Positions 26,556 through 28,169 of a stretch of 28,169 nucleotides of DNA are shown one piece after another; the stretch's first letter is position 1; every line of letters starts with the position of its first letter. A model generated the notes under the pieces. The model was given only the letters and a program-made list of their open reading frames with translations. It did not search any database and was not told the DNA's origin. This DNA is from an uncultured Paraprevotella sp. Its GTDB lineage: Bacteria > Bacteroidota > Bacteroidia > Bacteroidales > Bacteroidaceae. Both the position numbers and the translations under genes were made by a program. The stretch spans positions 1-28,169 of the forward strand of contig URDY01000032.1 of assembly GCA_900546665.1 (NCBI GenBank), given 5' to 3'.

Positions 26556-26689
26556 CTTCACAAACAAAAACATCATTCCAGGCCGACAATCTCAAAAGCC
26601 ACATTACATTTCGGACTCATTTTATCGGTATCTCCTCGTCCATACCGATGATCTGTTATTCTCTAGCCAACTGTGTGCCAAAAGCCCTG

Positions 26690-27290
26690 AAAAGGACGAT
26701 ATAACCAAAAGTCTTTAGCCGAAACTTTCCATACCTTTGGACTCCTACCGTCAACATTCACTCCTATAAGACAGAATGTGATGAATTTCCCCTCTATCAT
26801 TACACAGCAGATGAAGCTTGAATCCGTGGTACCAGCCTATTGTACCTTTGCCACCAATAACCGTCTCATTGAATATATTGTCGACATAATACCTTAGATT
26901 GCGACATACGGGTATCATGGTGTTCCTACAAAACTTATGCCCGTACATCTTCCGAACGCAAAAGTTTGAGGAAGAAAACAAACTTGAAGAATACACGTTG
27001 CTACAGCTCTACAAATCTATTATATGATATCGCATTAGAGATATCACGCTTCATGTGTTCACGAATATAAAAGATGTAATAGTGCTTGAAATTATGGTAA
27101 CTCCCGAAATAAAAAAGGAGAAGAATGGTCATTATTTCACTATCCGACGTGAGGCTTTCCGGTTACGATGTATCTTTCCATCAGTGACCGGAAGAAGATT
27201 TTTCTTCAATTCAAGATCAAGATTCTTATAAAACTTATCAATAATACAGAAAAGTTCCGTAAAGTTGGACAAATATTGACCAAAATAAGT
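26690..27290 (-). pseudogene. Decayed IS982-family transposase
   Basis: Three minus-strand fragments in different frames line up in order with an IS982-family transposase. First NFTELFCIIDKFYKNL to RNRKASRRIVK, ending at a stop near 27132. Then SYHNFKHYYIFYIREHMKR to ISYNRFVEL, ending at a TAG at 27001-27003. Then KFCRNTMIPVCRNLRYY with the hallmark GTIGWYHGFKLHLLCNDRG, ending at 26751. A further scrap, NVDGRSPKVWKVSAKDFW, follows in another frame. The first catalytic Asp expected in a SFVDST-like motif is replaced (KFCRNT). The C-terminal third is missing or unrecognisable. It is a dead element. Confidence 0.7.
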
Positions 27291-27330
27291 TGTGAGACCA
27301 AATCCCTACCATATAAGAATCGGTCTCACA
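27291..27330 (-). terminator. Hairpin just after the secreted-protein gene
   Basis: TGTGAGACC (27291-27299) and GGTCTCACA (27322-27330) form a perfect 9-bp stem around a 22-base loop, 5 bases after the stop codon of the upstream gene. The minus strand continues ACTTATTTTGG, a weak T-rich tail, so termination is likely but not certain. It also marks the edge of the IS remnant. Confidence 0.6.
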
Positions 27331-27335
27331 TTTAA

Positions 27336-27836
27336 TTAGCGAAGTCTAGAAGATCTATCTCTATTTGTAAACACTCGAATAATAGAGAAAGCAGGTTGGT
27401 CTTTGAAAGCATCAAAATCCTTGCTATGAAGCAATTCGCATTTTGCAATGTAATTTGCATCCAATTTATAAGACTGTGCATCAGTCATAATAAAATAGCT
27501 ATCAATCATGAACATAACCACTCCAGTAACATTCGGATATTTATTCTTTTGGATTTCCTGTAATGTAGTATAATTAATATTTTTCTCACAGCTAACACTT
27601 GTTTTACCGTAATACGTTACACCATTGACAATGATTGGTTTGTCAAGTGATACTTTTTTTACATTGCTAAAGCCACTGTTTCTCCCCAAATCAAAACCTA
27701 TATAGTCTTTTACAAAGACATCATTGATATAACATGCATTCTTAGGTCGATTGAAATCAATATCATCCACCCAACTTTGAGCAAATGACCATGTATGGCA
27801 CGATACTAACAAAATAACAGAAATAATTGTTCTCAT
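27336..27836 (-). CDS. Secreted protein of unknown function
   Basis: I do not recognise this 166-residue protein. The N-terminus MRTIISVILLVSCHTWSFAQ is a signal peptide with probable cleavage after SFA (residue 19); the alternative lipobox at LVSC would give a signal of only 12 residues and is less likely. The mature part has a single Cys at about 83 (SVSCEKN), alternating short hydrophobic strands such as KPIIVNGVTYYG and GVVMFMIDSYFIMT, and ends in RVFTNRDRSSRLR. The pattern suggests a small beta-rich periplasmic or surface protein. It lies 33 bases after the truncated epimerase with no consensus promoter in between, so the two are probably cotranscribed. AT-rich composition differs from the ribosomal block. 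Confidence 0.75.
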   Translation of the reverse strand: MRTIISVILLVSCHTWSFAQSWVDDIDFNRPKNACYINDVFVKDYIGFDLGRNSGFSNVKKVSLDKPIIVNGVTYYGKTSVSCEKNINYTTLQEIQKNKYPNVTGVVMFMIDSYFIMTDAQSYKLDANYIAKCELLHSKDFDAFKDQPAFSIIRVFTNRDRSSRLR

Positions 27837-27869
27837 AAAAAACTTAATTTAATTAATTTATTTTCTATA

Positions 27870-28130
27870 TTAACAAACAGGTGATGCAGGGCATGCAAGA
27901 TTGAATATGAATGATACATTATCACATTGAATCGGTGTTGTCACATCGTGATTCACCAATAAAAATTGATTATTCTCTAACAAGTGTCGAATATTTTCTA
28001 TACGTCCTGTATAGAGATTATCCATACACAGAACTTTGTAACCGTCTTTAAGAAGCCGGTCACACAGGTGAGATCCTATAAATCCGGCACCACCTGCCAC
28101 TAACGCTGTCTTATCTTTATTTACTTTCAT
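27870..28130 (-). pseudogene. Truncated NAD-dependent epimerase (UDP-glucuronate decarboxylase-like)
   Basis: The 86-residue frame holds only the N-terminal Rossmann part of an extended SDR enzyme: the glycine motif [12 protein letters not shown] (12-23), [15 protein letters not shown] (35-49), and [20 protein letters not shown] leading to ACPASPVC and a stop. In UDP-glucuronate decarboxylases the text continues ACPASPxHYQ and the enzyme is about 310 residues, so roughly three quarters, including the catalytic Tyr-x-x-x-Lys, is missing. After the stop nothing resembles the rest of the enzyme. It is either a dead duplicate or an expressed stub; no enzyme activity is expected. Confidence 0.8.
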
Positions 28131-28169
28131 TATGTTTTTCTAATATTAATATATACATATATATATATG

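Noticed and set aside
28141..28169. Alternating TA stretch at the window end
   Set aside because: Short, low-complexity AT sequence cut by the window edge; no repeat unit or function can be supported.
1..28169. CRISPR array, rRNA or phage genes
   Set aside because: No regularly spaced direct repeats, rRNA signatures or structural phage genes were seen anywhere in the window.

Overview
The window comes from a Bacteroidales chromosome, most likely Bacteroidaceae (Bacteroides or Phocaeicola). I base this on the Bacteroides-type proteins, the order of the ribosomal genes without tuf or adk, -7 promoter elements of the TAnnTTTG type, mostly absent Shine-Dalgarno sequences, and IS982-type remnants typical of gut Bacteroides. 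No database search was possible, so genus and family calls rest on recognised motifs.

Layout. (1) 1-6587, plus strand: a heavy-metal efflux locus. A small His/Cys-rich membrane-anchored protein is followed by a nested palindromic repeat of about 194 bp, two further palindromes, and then an RND tripartite efflux set: a lipoprotein membrane-fusion protein with His-rich ends, an HME-type RND pump (1031 aa) and a TolC-like outer-membrane channel. The last two genes overlap. (2) 6588-7970: a loosely packed, AT-rich accessory stretch. It holds an antisense scrap of an IS982-family transposase and a single gene for a small PD-(D/E)xK (VRR-NUC-like) nuclease-fold protein. (3) 7973-25957, minus strand: an unbroken run of 33 translation and secretion genes equivalent to the str, S10, spc and alpha operons: rpsL, rpsG, fusA, rpsJ, rplC, rplD, rplW, rplB, rpsS, rplV, rpsC, rplP, rpmC, rpsQ, rplN, rplX, rplE, rpsN, rpsH, rplF, rplR, rpsE, rpmD, rplO, secY, map, infA, rpmJ, rpsM, rpsK, rpsD, rpoA, rplQ. 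It has one clear promoter upstream of rpsL and one clear intrinsic terminator after rplQ. Candidate RNA control structures lie before rpsD, rpsJ and rpsH. (4) 26170-28169, minus strand: a DUF3467 gene with its own promoter, a decayed IS982-family transposase, a small secreted protein of unknown function, and a truncated UDP-glucuronate decarboxylase-type epimerase fragment.

Function. The efflux genes would form one periplasm-spanning pump that exports metal cations, with the small His-rich protein as a possible periplasmic metal binder. The ribosomal block encodes 28 ribosomal proteins together with EF-G, IF-1, RNA polymerase alpha, SecY and methionine aminopeptidase, so one long transcript couples ribosome, polymerase and translocon supply.

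The least expected items are the nested palindromic element in the metal locus, the 14-bp hairpin just before rpsD (a candidate S4-controlled leader), the large hairpin between fusA and rpsJ, strong Shine-Dalgarno sites at only rpmD and rplF, and the lone nuclease-fold gene. I see no CRISPR array, tRNA or rRNA. I do not see a convincing new multi-gene system; the novelty lies in regulatory structures and in the orphan nuclease-like gene.
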